Shown: positions 17,315 to 27,295, counted from the first letter of the stretch. The stretch: 64,000 nucleotides of DNA from Chondrinema litorale (GCF_026250525.1 NZ_CP111043.1:1663421-1727420); one strand, 5' to 3'. A program made the numbers and translations. The notes: generated by a model from the sequence alone, not told the origin.

Positions 17315-18898
17315 ATGAGAGCTAATCAAATCATTTTTTTGCTGATTATTTCATTTTTCACTTCCTGCAACAACTTAAAAAAAGGAGAATTACCAGAGTC
17401 AAAGCAAGATATACGATACGTAGAAGAGTATAAAGTACCTGTATTTCAGAATAAAGATCGGGTAAAAAAGATAGTAGATGTACTGCCTGTTGCTGATGAA
17501 ATATTTAAAAAATTTGCTGAGGAAAAACATCTTCCCGGATTGGCTTATGGCTTTGTTGTAGATAATGAACTTGTGTATTCAGGAGAAATAGGAATTATAA
17601 ATACAGCCTCTAAAATTCCTGTAAGCACAAAATCTCAGTTTAGAATAGCCTCCATGTCTAAGAGTTTTACAGCCATGGCAATTATGAAACTACGAGATGA
17701 AGGAAAGCTTTCTTTGCAAGATTCTGCCGCTAAGTTTATCCCGGAACTTTCTAACCTCACTTATCTTACAGCAGATGCTCCTGTCATAAAAATTGAGAAT
17801 TTACTCACCATGACTTCGGGTTTTCCTGAAGATAATCCTTGGGGAGATCGCCAACTCGATGCAACTGATGAAGAATTGATTGATATTGTAAAAGAAGGCA
17901 TTACATTTTCTAATGTGCCAGCTTACGGATATGAATACAGCAACTTGGGCTTTGCCTTATTAGGACACATTATTTCAAGTATATCGGGAATGCCTTATCA
18001 GGAATATATCACCAAAAATATATTTGAACCTTTAGAAATGTACAATACTTATTGGGAATATACCGAAGTTCCCGATAGTTTGTTAGCTATGGGCTACAGA
18101 TGGAAAGGCGAAAAGTGGGTAGAAGAACCTTATTTACACGATGGTGCTTTTGGTGCGATGGGTGGGCTTATTACTTCCATTGATGATTTTAGCAAATATG
18201 TTTCTTTCCATTTGTCTGCTTGGCCACCTAGTAATGATACAGATAATGGCCCCGTTAAAAGAAGTTCTATTCGAGAGATGCATCAACCGAAATTCCCGAG
18301 ATTAAATACGAATGCCAAAGATTCAGAAGGAAATACCTGTGCAGAAATTGTGGCTTATGGTTATGGATTAAGAATTTCTAAAAATTGTAATGGTGTATAC
18401 TCTGTAGCTCATAGTGGTGGCTTACCGGGTTTTGGTAGTAATTATGTTTTTTATCCAGATTATGGAGTGGGAATAATGTCATTCTGCAACCTTACTTACA
18501 AGGCTCCTTCGGCAGCCAATGCAGAAGTAATGGATGCTTTGCTTAAAGCAGATGTACTAGAAAAAAGAACACTACCAGTTTCTGATATTCTTCTTTCTAA
18601 AAAAGATGATGTAATCAATTTGATTAATGAGTGGAATCCAGAGTTTGAAAAAGAAATTCTAGCAGAAAACTTCTATCTGGATATTCCGCGTGAAGATCGT
18701 GTTGCCGAAGCAAAAGCCATTTTTGAAGAAGTGGGGAAAATTAAATCTACTGGACCTGTAAAACCCCTTAATCAGCTAAGAGGCACTTTTCTACTGCATG
18801 GAGAAAAAGGCGACATACAAGTTTACTTTACCCTTACTCCACAAAAAGAGCCTAAAGTTCAGATGCTGATTTTAAATCTTCTTGATAAGAATATGTAA
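17315..18898 (+). CDS. Lipoprotein serine hydrolase, beta-lactamase/class C family
   Basis: 527 residues. N-terminal lipoprotein signal with lipobox ending FFTSC (Cys18). The catalytic motifs are present: SxxK as Ser113-Met-Ser-Lys116, YxN as YSN in EYSNLGFALLG (about 210) and HSGGLPGFGS (about 370). This fold includes class C beta-lactamases, DD-peptidases and esterases; bacterial members with a C-terminal extra domain (here about 420-527) are usually called beta-lactamase-related serine hydrolases. It probably acts at the outer membrane or periplasm. Substrate is unknown. No ampR-like gene is near. Confidence 0.85.
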   Translation: MRANQIIFLLIISFFTSCNNLKKGELPESKQDIRYVEEYKVPVFQNKDRVKKIVDVLPVADEIFKKFAEEKHLPGLAYGFVVDNELVYSGEIGIINTASKIPVSTKSQFRIASMSKSFTAMAIMKLRDEGKLSLQDSAAKFIPELSNLTYLTADAPVIKIENLLTMTSGFPEDNPWGDRQLDATDEELIDIVKEGITFSNVPAYGYEYSNLGFALLGHIISSISGMPYQEYITKNIFEPLEMYNTYWEYTEVPDSLLAMGYRWKGEKWVEEPYLHDGAFGAMGGLITSIDDFSKYVSFHLSAWPPSNDTDNGPVKRSSIREMHQPKFPRLNTNAKDSEGNTCAEIVAYGYGLRISKNCNGVYSVAHSGGLPGFGSNYVFYPDYGVGIMSFCNLTYKAPSAANAEVMDALLKADVLEKRTLPVSDILLSKKDDVINLINEWNPEFEKEILAENFYLDIPREDRVAEAKAIFEEVGKIKSTGPVKPLNQLRGTFLLHGEKGDIQVYFTLTPQKEPKVQMLILNLLDKNM

Positions 18899-18912
18899 GT
18901 AAAATATTGAGG

Positions 18913-19875
18913 TTACCTCCTGTTATCTTCATTTTCGAGGATGCTGAGGTAGCTTCTGTATCTAGATACTTCAATTTTTTCTTCATTCACCGCATCAACT
19001 ACTGCGCAACCAGGCTCATGTGTGTGAGTACAGTTATAATACTTGCAATTCTCTGATTCTTCGCGTATTTCTGGAAAGAAGTAAGACACTTCGTACTCTT
19101 CTAAGCCGAGTATACCAAATTCTTTAATTCCCGGAGTATCGATTAAATAAGACGCTTCATCCATCTTAAACATCTCTGCATAGGTAGTGGTGTGTACGCC
19201 TTTTTTTGCAAAGTTTGATACCTCAGCAGTTCTTTGCAGTGCATTGGGAACCAACCTATTAATTAACGTTGACTTACCAACACCAGAGTGACCTGCAATC
19301 AAACTTGTTTTACCTTTTAGGTAAGCTGTAATATCTGAAAGTGTATCATCATATAATGCAGAAGCAGACAACACTTTATAATCTAAGTTGCTATATAAAT
19401 TAGTTAAGTAAGCAAGATAATTTTCTTCCTCTTCGCTTAGTAAATCTGCTTTGTTAAATATGATACATGCAGGCACATGGAAAGACTCACAAGAAACCAA
19501 AAAACGATCTATAAATCCTAGAGAGGTTCTGGGCATACTAATGGTAGCAATTAAAACTGCCTGATCTAGGTTTGAGGCTATAATATGAATATGCCCTTTC
19601 TTATGGGTAGACTGCCTAATAATGTAATTATCTCTATCTTCAATACTGTTAATAACTACAGTACTTTCTTCAGTATCTTCACTAAAAAAAGAAACATTGT
19701 CGCCAACAGCAATCGGATTAGTCGCTTTTATACCTTTAATCTTAAACTTCCCTCTTAATCGCCCTTTGTAAATTTTATCATCTTCGGCAAGTATTTCATA
19801 CCAAGAACCTGTTGATCGAATGATTGTTCCTTGCTGGTATGCTACATTCTTTGGGTTTTTATTCTTACCTGCCAT
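18913..19875 (-). CDS. rsgA: Ribosome small subunit-dependent GTPase A
   Basis: 320-residue circularly permuted GTPase that helps late 30S maturation. Order: N-terminal OB fold (about 1-95), then GTPase motifs in permuted order, NKAD (G4), GHSGVGKSTL (G1, about 194-203), DTPG (G3), and a C-terminal zinc-binding segment with CKYYNCTHTHEPGC. Its ATG overlaps the stop codon of waaA by one base (TAATG), implying translational coupling. Length and motifs are typical. Confidence 0.95.
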   Translation of the reverse strand: MAGKNKNPKNVAYQQGTIIRSTGSWYEILAEDDKIYKGRLRGKFKIKGIKATNPIAVGDNVSFFSEDTEESTVVINSIEDRDNYIIRQSTHKKGHIHIIASNLDQAVLIATISMPRTSLGFIDRFLVSCESFHVPACIIFNKADLLSEEEENYLAYLTNLYSNLDYKVLSASALYDDTLSDITAYLKGKTSLIAGHSGVGKSTLINRLVPNALQRTAEVSNFAKKGVHTTTYAEMFKMDEASYLIDTPGIKEFGILGLEEYEVSYFFPEIREESENCKYYNCTHTHEPGCAVVDAVNEEKIEVSRYRSYLSILENEDNRR

Positions 19876-21122
19876 TATTTTATAAGTGTTTTACAAAAGT
19901 CAATTACTTTTTCAGTTCCTCCAGTATTACTCATTACATATTCTGAACAAATTGTTCCTTTTTCTTTTCTTTGAGTTTCATCATTAAACAAATGCTTAAA
20001 TACTTTCTCAAACTCTTCGTTCGTATTCACCGAGAAAGCGCCGCCCAAATTTACGAGCTCAATTGCTTCTCTAAACTTAGCGTATTTAGGTCCGAAAAAC
20101 ACTGGCACTCCATATGTTGCTGCTTCTAGCGTATTATGCAAACCTGTGCCAAAAGCACCTCCAATGTAGGCATACTCGCCATAGTAATACAAAGAAGAAA
20201 GCATACCGATGTTATCTATAATTAAAATATCAAAATCTTCGAGTTGTTTGTTTTCTGCCTGAGAAAACCGAACAATACTTTTATTAGGAAAAGCATTTAT
20301 TACCCTTTGTACTTTACTTTCTTCAATTTCGTGAGGGGCAATAATGAGTTTTAGCTTTTTGGTACTATTATTATAAAAGTTTGCAATCAATTCTATATCA
20401 GGAGGCCAGCTACTTCCAATTACCAATATTGGTAAACCATTTTTAAATCTGGCTGCAATTTCAATATCTTTCCGTGCATCTACAATGGCTTTTACTCGAT
20501 CAAATCGAGTATCTCCGCCAATTGTAATATTATTTACCCCAATACTTTTTAGTAATTTTTCTGATGCCTCATCTTGCACAAAAATATGCATAAACTTATG
20601 GAGTATTTGCCTATAGAAGTTCCCATAAGGCTTAAAAAACACCTGACTTTTTCTAAATATGGCTGAGAATGAAATTACAGGGATTTGATTGAGAGTAAGT
20701 TGATTGATGTAATGATGCCAAAACTCGTATTTTACAAAAAATGCAATAGTTGGTTTTGTTATAGAAACAAACTTTTGTGCATTTTCGGCAGTATCTATTG
20801 GCAAGTAACAAATGTAATCTGCCTGTGCATAATTCTTTCTCACCTCATATCCACTTGGAGAGAAAAAAGTGAGTAAAACAAAATGGTTGGGATATTCTGT
20901 TTTAAATCTTTCAAGTACTGGTCTGGCTTGCTCAAACTCTCCCAAAGAAGCACAATGAAACCATACAACAGGCCTGCTATTTCCTTTAAACTTTTCAGAT
21001 AAATTGAATAATAATTCCTTTCTACCTTCAATAAACTTCTCTGCCTTGGTATTAAAGCCTGAAACCAACCGAACAATTTGAATGTACAGCGATACTCCAA
21101 GGTTATAGAACAACTTTCCCAT
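19875..21122 (-). CDS. waaA: 3-deoxy-D-manno-octulosonic acid (Kdo) transferase
   Basis: 415-residue GT30 glycosyltransferase that adds Kdo to lipid A precursor in the inner membrane. It has an N-terminal membrane-associated stretch, the catalytic WFHCASLGEFEQARP motif (about 54-68, with the essential Glu) and the C-terminal donor-binding region ending GLHNTLEAATYGVPVFFGP. Presence shows a Kdo-containing lipopolysaccharide and hence a Gram-negative envelope. It is coupled with rsgA downstream. No lpx genes are adjacent. Confidence 0.93.
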   Translation of the reverse strand: MGKLFYNLGVSLYIQIVRLVSGFNTKAEKFIEGRKELLFNLSEKFKGNSRPVVWFHCASLGEFEQARPVLERFKTEYPNHFVLLTFFSPSGYEVRKNYAQADYICYLPIDTAENAQKFVSITKPTIAFFVKYEFWHHYINQLTLNQIPVISFSAIFRKSQVFFKPYGNFYRQILHKFMHIFVQDEASEKLLKSIGVNNITIGGDTRFDRVKAIVDARKDIEIAARFKNGLPILVIGSSWPPDIELIANFYNNSTKKLKLIIAPHEIEESKVQRVINAFPNKSIVRFSQAENKQLEDFDILIIDNIGMLSSLYYYGEYAYIGGAFGTGLHNTLEAATYGVPVFFGPKYAKFREAIELVNLGGAFSVNTNEEFEKVFKHLFNDETQRKEKGTICSEYVMSNTGGTEKVIDFCKTLIK

Positions 21123-21181
21123 TTTTAATTATGTAATGCAACAACAAAAAACGGGAATCATTTATAAGCAGCCAAAATATT

Positions 21182-22018
21182 TTAATTAAATCTGTATTTG
21201 ACGAAGGTTGAGAAAAATAGCAATAATTTTCTAAAGTCGGGAACGCGGATTCTTTCAGTTAAAATTTTAGCCGCTGAACAGGCCTTAATTTTCTGAAAAA
21301 GTTTAACATAATAAATATATGCAAGGTAAACACCAGACCTCGCCTCTTTAGGTAGTTGTGTAATACCTTTATAAGCTTCGTCAAAATCTTTTTGGATATC
21401 TGCTTCAATGGCAGCTTTAGCATTACAATCAAACTTTGTAAAATCTACCCCTGGAAAATAAACCCTGCCACGCTCATCAAAATCGCTTTTCATATCTCTT
21501 AAGAAGTTCACTTTCTGAAAAGCCGAACCCAAAGCACAAGCAGGCTTTTTTAGCCTTTGGTATTCATCATCATCTCCTTTACAAAATACCCTTAAACACA
21601 TTAATCCAACTACTTCTGCCGAACCATAAATATACTCTTCATACATATCAGTATTGTAATCAGACTTATACAGGTCCATCTCCATACTTTTTAGAAAAGC
21701 ATCTATTAGCTCCTGCTCAATATGATACTCATTCACTACCAACTGGAAAGCATGCAATACAGGATTAAGACTTATTTTGTCTCTTATTGCTCTGTAGGTA
21801 TCTTGTCTAAATCTATCTAGTAGTAATTTTTTATCGTGTTGATGGAAAGTATCAACAATTTCATCAGCGTATCGAACAAAACCATAAATGGCGTAAACTG
21901 GCATGTGGTATTTTTTATTTAATGCCTGTATGCCCATTGTAAAAGAAGTACTATACTCTTGAGTAATTAATTTACTGCACTTATAAGTGGTTTTATCAAA
22001 AAGTAACTGATGATCCAT
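21182..22018 (-). CDS. crtB: Phytoene synthase
   Basis: 278-residue squalene/phytoene synthase that joins two geranylgeranyl diphosphates to phytoene. The two aspartate-rich metal motifs are visible: YADEIVDTF (about residues 48-56) and the second as NFLRDMKSDFDERGRVYFP (about 167-185). Its start lies 24 bases after the crtI stop on the minus strand, so crtI-crtB is one operon. Confidence 0.93.
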   Translation of the reverse strand: MDHQLLFDKTTYKCSKLITQEYSTSFTMGIQALNKKYHMPVYAIYGFVRYADEIVDTFHQHDKKLLLDRFRQDTYRAIRDKISLNPVLHAFQLVVNEYHIEQELIDAFLKSMEMDLYKSDYNTDMYEEYIYGSAEVVGLMCLRVFCKGDDDEYQRLKKPACALGSAFQKVNFLRDMKSDFDERGRVYFPGVDFTKFDCNAKAAIEADIQKDFDEAYKGITQLPKEARSGVYLAYIYYVKLFQKIKACSAAKILTERIRVPDFRKLLLFFSTFVKYRFN

Positions 22019-22042
22019 TTTGCATATGTTTAAATCTGAAAA

Positions 22043-23515
22043 TTAACTAAACTGCTTTTCAACTTCATCTGCGACTACTATTCCCGAAATTAAAGAAGGG
22101 GGAACTCCGGGTCCGGGTACAGTTAGCTGGCCTGTATAATAGAGATTGTTTAACTTTTTGTTCTTTAATCCTGGCTTTAAAATCGCAGTTTGCATAAGGG
22201 TATTAGCTAAACCATAAGCATTTCCCTTAAAAGCGTGATAGTCCTTTTTAAAATCTTTATGGGCGTAACTTCTTGTATATATAATATGTTCTCTAAATTT
22301 TTCCCCAGTTATATTTTCAATTCTATCTACTATAATATTAAAGTATTTTTCTCTTATCTCCTCATTATCTTCTAAATCTGGAGCGACTGGCATTAATATA
22401 AAAACATTTTCCATTCCTTCTTCAGCAACTGTTTCATCAGTCTTAGAAGTTACAGAAACATAGAATAGTGGCTCTGTTGGCCATTTAGGATTTTCATAGA
22501 TCTCTACCGCATGCGGACCTAAATCTCTATCAAAAAATAAATTATGATGTATAAGCTTGTTGAGCTTTTTATTGAGACCTACATAAAAAATTAATGATGA
22601 AGGTGCCATCACTCTTTTATCCCAATAACTTTCTGTATAGTTACTAAAATCGGCTGGTAAAACTTGTTTATCAATATGATGGTAATCTGCTCCGGCAACA
22701 ACTACATCTGCTTCAAACTCTGTATTTTCTGTAATTACTTTTGTAATGTCTTTTTGATCGATATCAAAAACTTTTACCTCTTCACCCGTAATAATCTCTA
22801 CCCCTTTTTCTTTAGCCAGAGCAACCATTGCCTCTATTATTTTATGCATACCCCCTTTAGGATACCAAGTACCTAGTGCAATGTCTGCATAGTTCATTAA
22901 GCTATATAAAGCGGGCGTATTTTCTGGTGTAGCACCAAGAAATAGAATGGGAAACTCTATGAGTCTAATCAGTTTATCATTTTTGAAAAACTTTCTAACA
23001 TGTTTAGAAAAAGACTGGAAAATATCCATCTTAATCACATCAGAAAGCAGTTTTACATCCATAAACTCCATTACCGACTGTCCAGGTTTGTAAACTAGGT
23101 TATTAATACCGACCTCATATTTATAAGCTGCTTGCTTCAAAAACTCCTGAAGTTGTGTTGAACTTCCCGGCTCCAGACTTTCAAACAGTTGGTTTATTGC
23201 CTGCATTTCAGCCGGTATATCTAGAAAATCGTCTTTACCAAAAAACACCCTATAAGAAGGATCTAATCGCACTAACTCGTAATAGTCTGATGTTTTTTTG
23301 CCAAAGCGATTAAAAAAACTCTCAAACACATCTGGCATCCAATACCAACTAGGCCCCATATCAAATGTAAAGCCCTGCTCTTTAAAATATCTCGCCCTTC
23401 CACCTGTTACTGAGTTTTTCTCAAGTATTTTCACGCTAAACCCTTTGTCTGCCAGACTAATAGCAGCAGATAAACCAGCAAATCCTGCCCCTATTACTAT
23501 AATATTTTTTTTCAA
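22043..23515 (-). CDS. crtI: Phytoene desaturase
   Basis: 490-residue FAD enzyme that desaturates phytoene towards lycopene. N-terminal dinucleotide motif VIGAGFAGLSAAISLADKGF and the typical ARYFKEQGFTFDMGPSWYWMP region; C-terminal GLANTLMQTAILKPGLKNKK and TVPGPGVPPSLISG motifs. The start is TTG at 23515-23513, because no in-frame ATG lies near the conserved N-terminus. The sigma-factor gene precedes it, separated by a hairpin terminator, so the two may be expressed partly independently. Later carotenoid genes (cyclase, hydroxylase, ketolase) are not in the window. Confidence 0.93.
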   Translation of the reverse strand: MKKNIIVIGAGFAGLSAAISLADKGFSVKILEKNSVTGGRARYFKEQGFTFDMGPSWYWMPDVFESFFNRFGKKTSDYYELVRLDPSYRVFFGKDDFLDIPAEMQAINQLFESLEPGSSTQLQEFLKQAAYKYEVGINNLVYKPGQSVMEFMDVKLLSDVIKMDIFQSFSKHVRKFFKNDKLIRLIEFPILFLGATPENTPALYSLMNYADIALGTWYPKGGMHKIIEAMVALAKEKGVEIITGEEVKVFDIDQKDITKVITENTEFEADVVVAGADYHHIDKQVLPADFSNYTESYWDKRVMAPSSLIFYVGLNKKLNKLIHHNLFFDRDLGPHAVEIYENPKWPTEPLFYVSVTSKTDETVAEEGMENVFILMPVAPDLEDNEEIREKYFNIIVDRIENITGEKFREHIIYTRSYAHKDFKKDYHAFKGNAYGLANTLMQTAILKPGLKNKKLNNLYYTGQLTVPGPGVPPSLISGIVVADEVEKQFS

Positions 23516-23542
23516 GCCTTAAGTTTTTTTGCATTAAAAACT

Positions 23543-23571
23543 AAAAAAGCATTGCTAATACTAACAATGCT
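23543..23571 (-). terminator. Terminator or attenuator between sigma factor and crtI
   Basis: On the minus strand AGCATTG / CAATGCT (seven bases) with a ten-base loop, followed by TTTTTTAG. It lies 44 bases after the sigma-factor stop and before crtI. Confidence 0.65.
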
Positions 23572-23614
23572 ATTCAATGTGTTCGGTTATTGGCCATTTA
23601 AAGAAGAAGCTCTA

Positions 23615-24124
23615 TTAATTCTTAGCATAGACTTTTAACTTCCCTTTTAATTCTTTTCTGGCAATATGGATTCTATTTTTTACAGTACCAATCGGAATAC
23701 CTAAACGATCTGCAATTTCATGATATTTAAAACCTCTAAAGTGCATCATAAATGGCACTTTGTAAGCCTCATCTAAAGCTTGAATAGCTTTGTTCATATC
23801 ATTCATTGCAAATGACGAGTATGCAAGGTTCTGAGTAATATTCTCAGTAGAATTTATATAGTGTAAATTATCTGTTGAATCTATGAAGGTATTTCTTCTT
23901 ACTAATCTTTGATAGTTAGTAATGAAAGTGTTTTTCATAATTGTATATAACCACGCTTTCAGGTTTGTACCTTCTGCGAATTTATCTCTATTGGTATATG
24001 CCTTAAGCATCGTTTCTTGTAAAAGGTCGTTTGCTTCTTCGTGATCCTTTGTAAGTTTCAATGCAAAAGGCTTTAAAGATGTAGTCATTTGACTTAACGA
24101 GTAACTGAATTCAAGTGCTGTCAT
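23615..24124 (-). CDS. ECF-type RNA polymerase sigma factor beside carotenoid genes
   Basis: 169 residues from ATG at 24124. Sigma region 2 (LLQETMLKAYTNRDKFAEGTNLKAWLY) and region 4 (KYHEIADRLGIPIGTVKNRI) are clear. The frame is open up to 24214, but the promoter -7 box lies at 24169-24176, so longer starts would be upstream of transcription and MTALEFSYSLSQ is the true N-terminus. No anti-sigma factor gene is next to it. A link to crtI-crtB control, as in light- or stress-induced carotenogenesis, is plausible from position only. Confidence 0.85.
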   Translation of the reverse strand: MTALEFSYSLSQMTTSLKPFALKLTKDHEEANDLLQETMLKAYTNRDKFAEGTNLKAWLYTIMKNTFITNYQRLVRRNTFIDSTDNLHYINSTENITQNLAYSSFAMNDMNKAIQALDEAYKVPFMMHFRGFKYHEIADRLGIPIGTVKNRIHIARKELKGKLKVYAKN

Positions 24125-24168
24125 ATTTTTAATTTCTTGCTTTTGCCTATTTAATTGTTTTGTTGAAC

Positions 24169-24200
24169 CAAATGTAAAGTTTTTTAAACAAACTTGCAAA
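24169..24200 (-). promoter_or_regulatory. Promoter of the sigma-factor gene
   Basis: Minus strand TTTG (24200-24197), 20 bases, TACATTTG (24176-24169), matching the Bacteroidota consensus. It decides the start of the sigma-factor CDS. Confidence 0.75.
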
Positions 24201-24453
24201 TTTTTGTTTAACATTCATGAGTCAAAGATTAAACACAAATAGTGCGTTTTGTTTACATTTATTAAAAAAACATTACATAAGTATATAATAAGGAAGTGTA
24301 TAAAAGCTGTGGAGAATACTCCACACATTGAGGATTAAAAAAGGATATATACAATATAAAGAGGGAATAGTTAAACTAAAAAAGAAGTTTTGTTTAACTT
24401 TTACTTAATCAAAATGAACAAACCTTACTCAAATATTAGTCCTTTATTACATT

Positions 24454-25452
24454 ATGACACACTCGAAATTTTTTATTTATTTTTTTTCTACAAGTGTATT
24501 TTTTTCTTTTTTTTCTGAAAAAAGCGAGAATAAGTGGGGTTTTACAGCACATAAATTAATAAACCGCACTGCTATTTTTCTTCTACCTCAAGAAATGCTT
24601 GCATTTTATAAACAAAACATACAACTGATTGAAGAAAGTTCTGTAAATCCAGATGCAAGAAGATATTTGATAGAAGGAGAAGCACCTAAACATTACATAG
24701 ATCTAGACCTCTATAAAGAAGCAATAAACGATAGCATTCCTATAACTTGGAAAAAAGCTGTGGAAAAGTATTCCGAAGATTCTTTAACAAGTTATGGAAT
24801 TGTACCTTGGCATATCTACTCTATGAGCTTTCGTTTAACTAAAGCTTTTGAACAAAACAACCCAGAATTGATACTAAAATACTCCGCTGAAATAGGCCAT
24901 TATATAGCAGATGCCAATGTACCTTTACATACTACAAGTAACTATAATGGCCAACTTACCAACCAGCATGGCATACACGGTTTGTGGGAATCTAGACTTG
25001 TAGAACTTTTCGCTAATGATTATGACCTCTTATTTGAAGATGCAACCTATCTTGATAATCCATTACAAACAGCGTGGTCTGCTGTAAGAAATGCGAATAA
25101 CAGCCTTGACTCTGTTTTATCAATCGAAAAAACGATTACAGAGAAAATAGGTGAAGATAAAAAATTCAGTTTCGAAGAAAGAAACAATGCTACGACCAAA
25201 GTATACTCTACAAAGTTTTGTGAAGCTTACCACGAAGCATTAAATAATCAGGTTGAAAGAAGACTTAGAGCTTCTATTAAAATGGTGGCAGATTTTTGGT
25301 TTACTTGCTGGGTGAATGCAGGACAACCTTCATTAAACAATCTTTCAAATTACAAACCTTCTGAAAAAGTAGTAGAACTTAATAAACAGGAATTACTACA
25401 AGGCAAACAAAAACCCAGAATAAAATCGCGTAAACACGAAATAATTGAATAA
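24454..25452 (+). CDS. Zinc-dependent phospholipase C / S1-P1 nuclease-like secreted protein
   Basis: 332 residues with a signal peptide (about 1-26). The mature protein starts close to WGFTAHKLINR, with the Trp and His that bind zinc in this fold, followed by GHYIADANVPLHTTSNYNG (His, Asp, His), then QHGIHGLWESRLVEL (His, Glu). This is the zinc-dependent phospholipase C/S1-P1 nuclease superfamily; I cannot decide between a lipid and a nucleic-acid substrate. Most Bacteroidota homologues are unstudied. It is a single gene, 185 bases before upp. The 329-base gap before it is shared with the sigma-factor promoter. Confidence 0.8.
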   Translation: MTHSKFFIYFFSTSVFFSFFSEKSENKWGFTAHKLINRTAIFLLPQEMLAFYKQNIQLIEESSVNPDARRYLIEGEAPKHYIDLDLYKEAINDSIPITWKKAVEKYSEDSLTSYGIVPWHIYSMSFRLTKAFEQNNPELILKYSAEIGHYIADANVPLHTTSNYNGQLTNQHGIHGLWESRLVELFANDYDLLFEDATYLDNPLQTAWSAVRNANNSLDSVLSIEKTITEKIGEDKKFSFEERNNATTKVYSTKFCEAYHEALNNQVERRLRASIKMVADFWFTCWVNAGQPSLNNLSNYKPSEKVVELNKQELLQGKQKPRIKSRKHEIIE

Positions 25453-25636
25453 GCGATTTTCAATATCTAGTTTGGTGAACATCAAAATTCGATTCGAATA
25501 AATATTAATTGAATTATTGAATCAAAGCAATTACATTAATTATTGTAATTTTGATTACTGTTAAACAAAACCATTATTTTTTAATATACGCGATTAACAA
25601 AATAGTCTATCTGCATTTTTCAACTTCTAAAGTATT

Positions 25637-26287
25637 ATGGTTTACATCTTTAACGATCACTCATCAGTAGCAAATCATGCCATCGCAGAAATGCGTGATA
25701 TCGACATACAGCAAGACCGCTCAAAATTCAGAACTAACCTTAAAAAACTCGGTTGGTTTATGGCTTATGAACTCTCAAAAAAGCTCAATTTTACCAAAAA
25801 AGAGATAAAAACTCCACTTGGATCTTCTGAGATTTCGCTTATTAATGAGGAGATAGTTCTGGCAACAATACTTAGGGCAGGGCTGCCGTTTTATCAAGGA
25901 TTTATCGAAGTATTTGATAAAGCTCAAAGTGCATTTATTGGTGCATACAGAGCAGAAAGTGAAAACGAAGGTGAAGAGATTTATATCAATATGGAATACA
26001 TGGCTTCTCCTTCAGTTGAAGATAAAACTCTGATCATAATCGACCCCATGCTGGCAACAGGCAAATCACTTATAAAATCTTATGAGTCTTTGATTCAAAG
26101 AGGTAAACCTCATTGTATTCATCTTGTCGCTGCAATTGCAAGTAAGCCAGGGGTTGAATATGTAAAACAAAAACTACCAAATAGCAATATTTGGCTTGGT
26201 GCTTTAGATGACACATTAAACAAACAGTCTTATATAGTTCCTGGTCTTGGTGATGCCGGAGACCTATCATTCGGTGAAAAAATTTGA
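25637..26287 (+). CDS. upp: Uracil phosphoribosyltransferase
   Basis: 216 residues; makes UMP from uracil and PRPP in pyrimidine salvage. The PRPP loop LIIIDPMLATGKSL (about 134-147) and the C-terminal uracil-binding PGLGDAGDLSFG are intact, as is the LATILRAGLPFYQG stretch. Family length is usual. It is followed after four bases by the calcium/sodium antiporter gene, so both are probably one transcript. Confidence 0.93.
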   Translation: MVYIFNDHSSVANHAIAEMRDIDIQQDRSKFRTNLKKLGWFMAYELSKKLNFTKKEIKTPLGSSEISLINEEIVLATILRAGLPFYQGFIEVFDKAQSAFIGAYRAESENEGEEIYINMEYMASPSVEDKTLIIIDPMLATGKSLIKSYESLIQRGKPHCIHLVAAIASKPGVEYVKQKLPNSNIWLGALDDTLNKQSYIVPGLGDAGDLSFGEKI

Positions 26288-26291
26288 TAAC

Positions 26292-27245
26292 ATGTACGAA
26301 ACTTTATTTTTAATTGCAGGGCTAATTATTCTAATTGCAGGAGGTGATATACTTGTTAGAGGTGCCTCCAATATCGCTTTAAGACTTAAAATTTCACCTT
26401 TAGTAATCGGACTCACCATTGTTGCATTTGGTACTTCTTCACCAGAGCTTTTCATTAGTGTACAATCTGCTTTACAAGGCAGTCCAGATATGACAATGGG
26501 CAATGTAATTGGTTCTAATATTTGCAACCTAGCTCTTGTTTTAGGATTAACCGCAGTTTTTTCACCTATCAATATAAATAGTAATAGTATTAGAATAGAC
26601 TGGCCAATGGCTATGGGTAGTTCATTTTTATTATATGTTCTAGTACTTGAAAATTACCTCGAAAGACAAGAGGGAATTCTTTTTGTAATTATTCTTATAG
26701 CTTACATATTTTATTTAATACGAAAATCGAGACAGGCTAGTAAAGCAATAGAAGCTGAAAAAGAAGAAACAGTAATAGAAGAAAAAACTCCTTTGATTAA
26801 GTGGGGAGCAGATTTCGGTTTAATTATTATTGGTTGTCTTGGTTTATACTTCGGCTCTGAATGGTTTGTAGGAAGTGCCAAAGATATATTTATTAGAATG
26901 GGGGTTTCTGAAAGAATAATTGGAATTGTTGTGCTTGCTATAGGCACAAGCCTACCTGAATTAGTCACATCTATTGTAGCAGCTTTAAAGAAAAATACTG
27001 ATCTCGCTATTGGTAACCTAATGGGTTCTAATATTTTCAATGTATTATCAATATTAGGAATCACTAGCATTATTAAAGACATCCATGTGAGCAGTGCCAT
27101 TATGGGAGATATGTTCTGGATGTTAGGAGTTACTTTAGCCCTATTACCACTTATGGTATTTAAGAAAAGATTGGGTAGATTGCAGGGCAGCATTCTTCTT
27201 TCAATTTACTTTTATTACACTTATTCAATTCTAATAGCTGCCTGA
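26292..27245 (+). CDS. Calcium/sodium antiporter (CaCA family, YrbG-like)
   Basis: 317 residues with about ten transmembrane segments. Both alpha repeats of the CaCA fold are seen: the first around GTSSPELFISVQSAL with GSNICNLALVLG, the second around GTSLPELVTSIVAAL with GSNIFNVLSILG. A cytoplasmic acidic loop (about 145-170) lies between. It exchanges Ca2+ for Na+ or H+. The open frame begins earlier within upp at 26247, but the ATG at 26292, four bases after the upp stop, gives the expected N-terminus MYETLFLIAGLI. Confidence 0.9.
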   Translation: MYETLFLIAGLIILIAGGDILVRGASNIALRLKISPLVIGLTIVAFGTSSPELFISVQSALQGSPDMTMGNVIGSNICNLALVLGLTAVFSPININSNSIRIDWPMAMGSSFLLYVLVLENYLERQEGILFVIILIAYIFYLIRKSRQASKAIEAEKEETVIEEKTPLIKWGADFGLIIIGCLGLYFGSEWFVGSAKDIFIRMGVSERIIGIVVLAIGTSLPELVTSIVAALKKNTDLAIGNLMGSNIFNVLSILGITSIIKDIHVSSAIMGDMFWMLGVTLALLPLMVFKKRLGRLQGSILLSIYFYYTYSILIAA

Positions 27246-27295
27246 TTTTTTTAAACAATTTACCAGGCTTTTATTTTATATAGTAACTGAAACTC

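Noticed and set aside
24125..24214. N-terminal extension of the sigma factor
   Set aside because: The promoter box at 24169-24200 places transcription start inside this extension.
26247..26291. Upstream extension of the Ca2+/Na+ antiporter
   Set aside because: Lies inside upp; the ATG at 26292 gives the conserved N-terminus.
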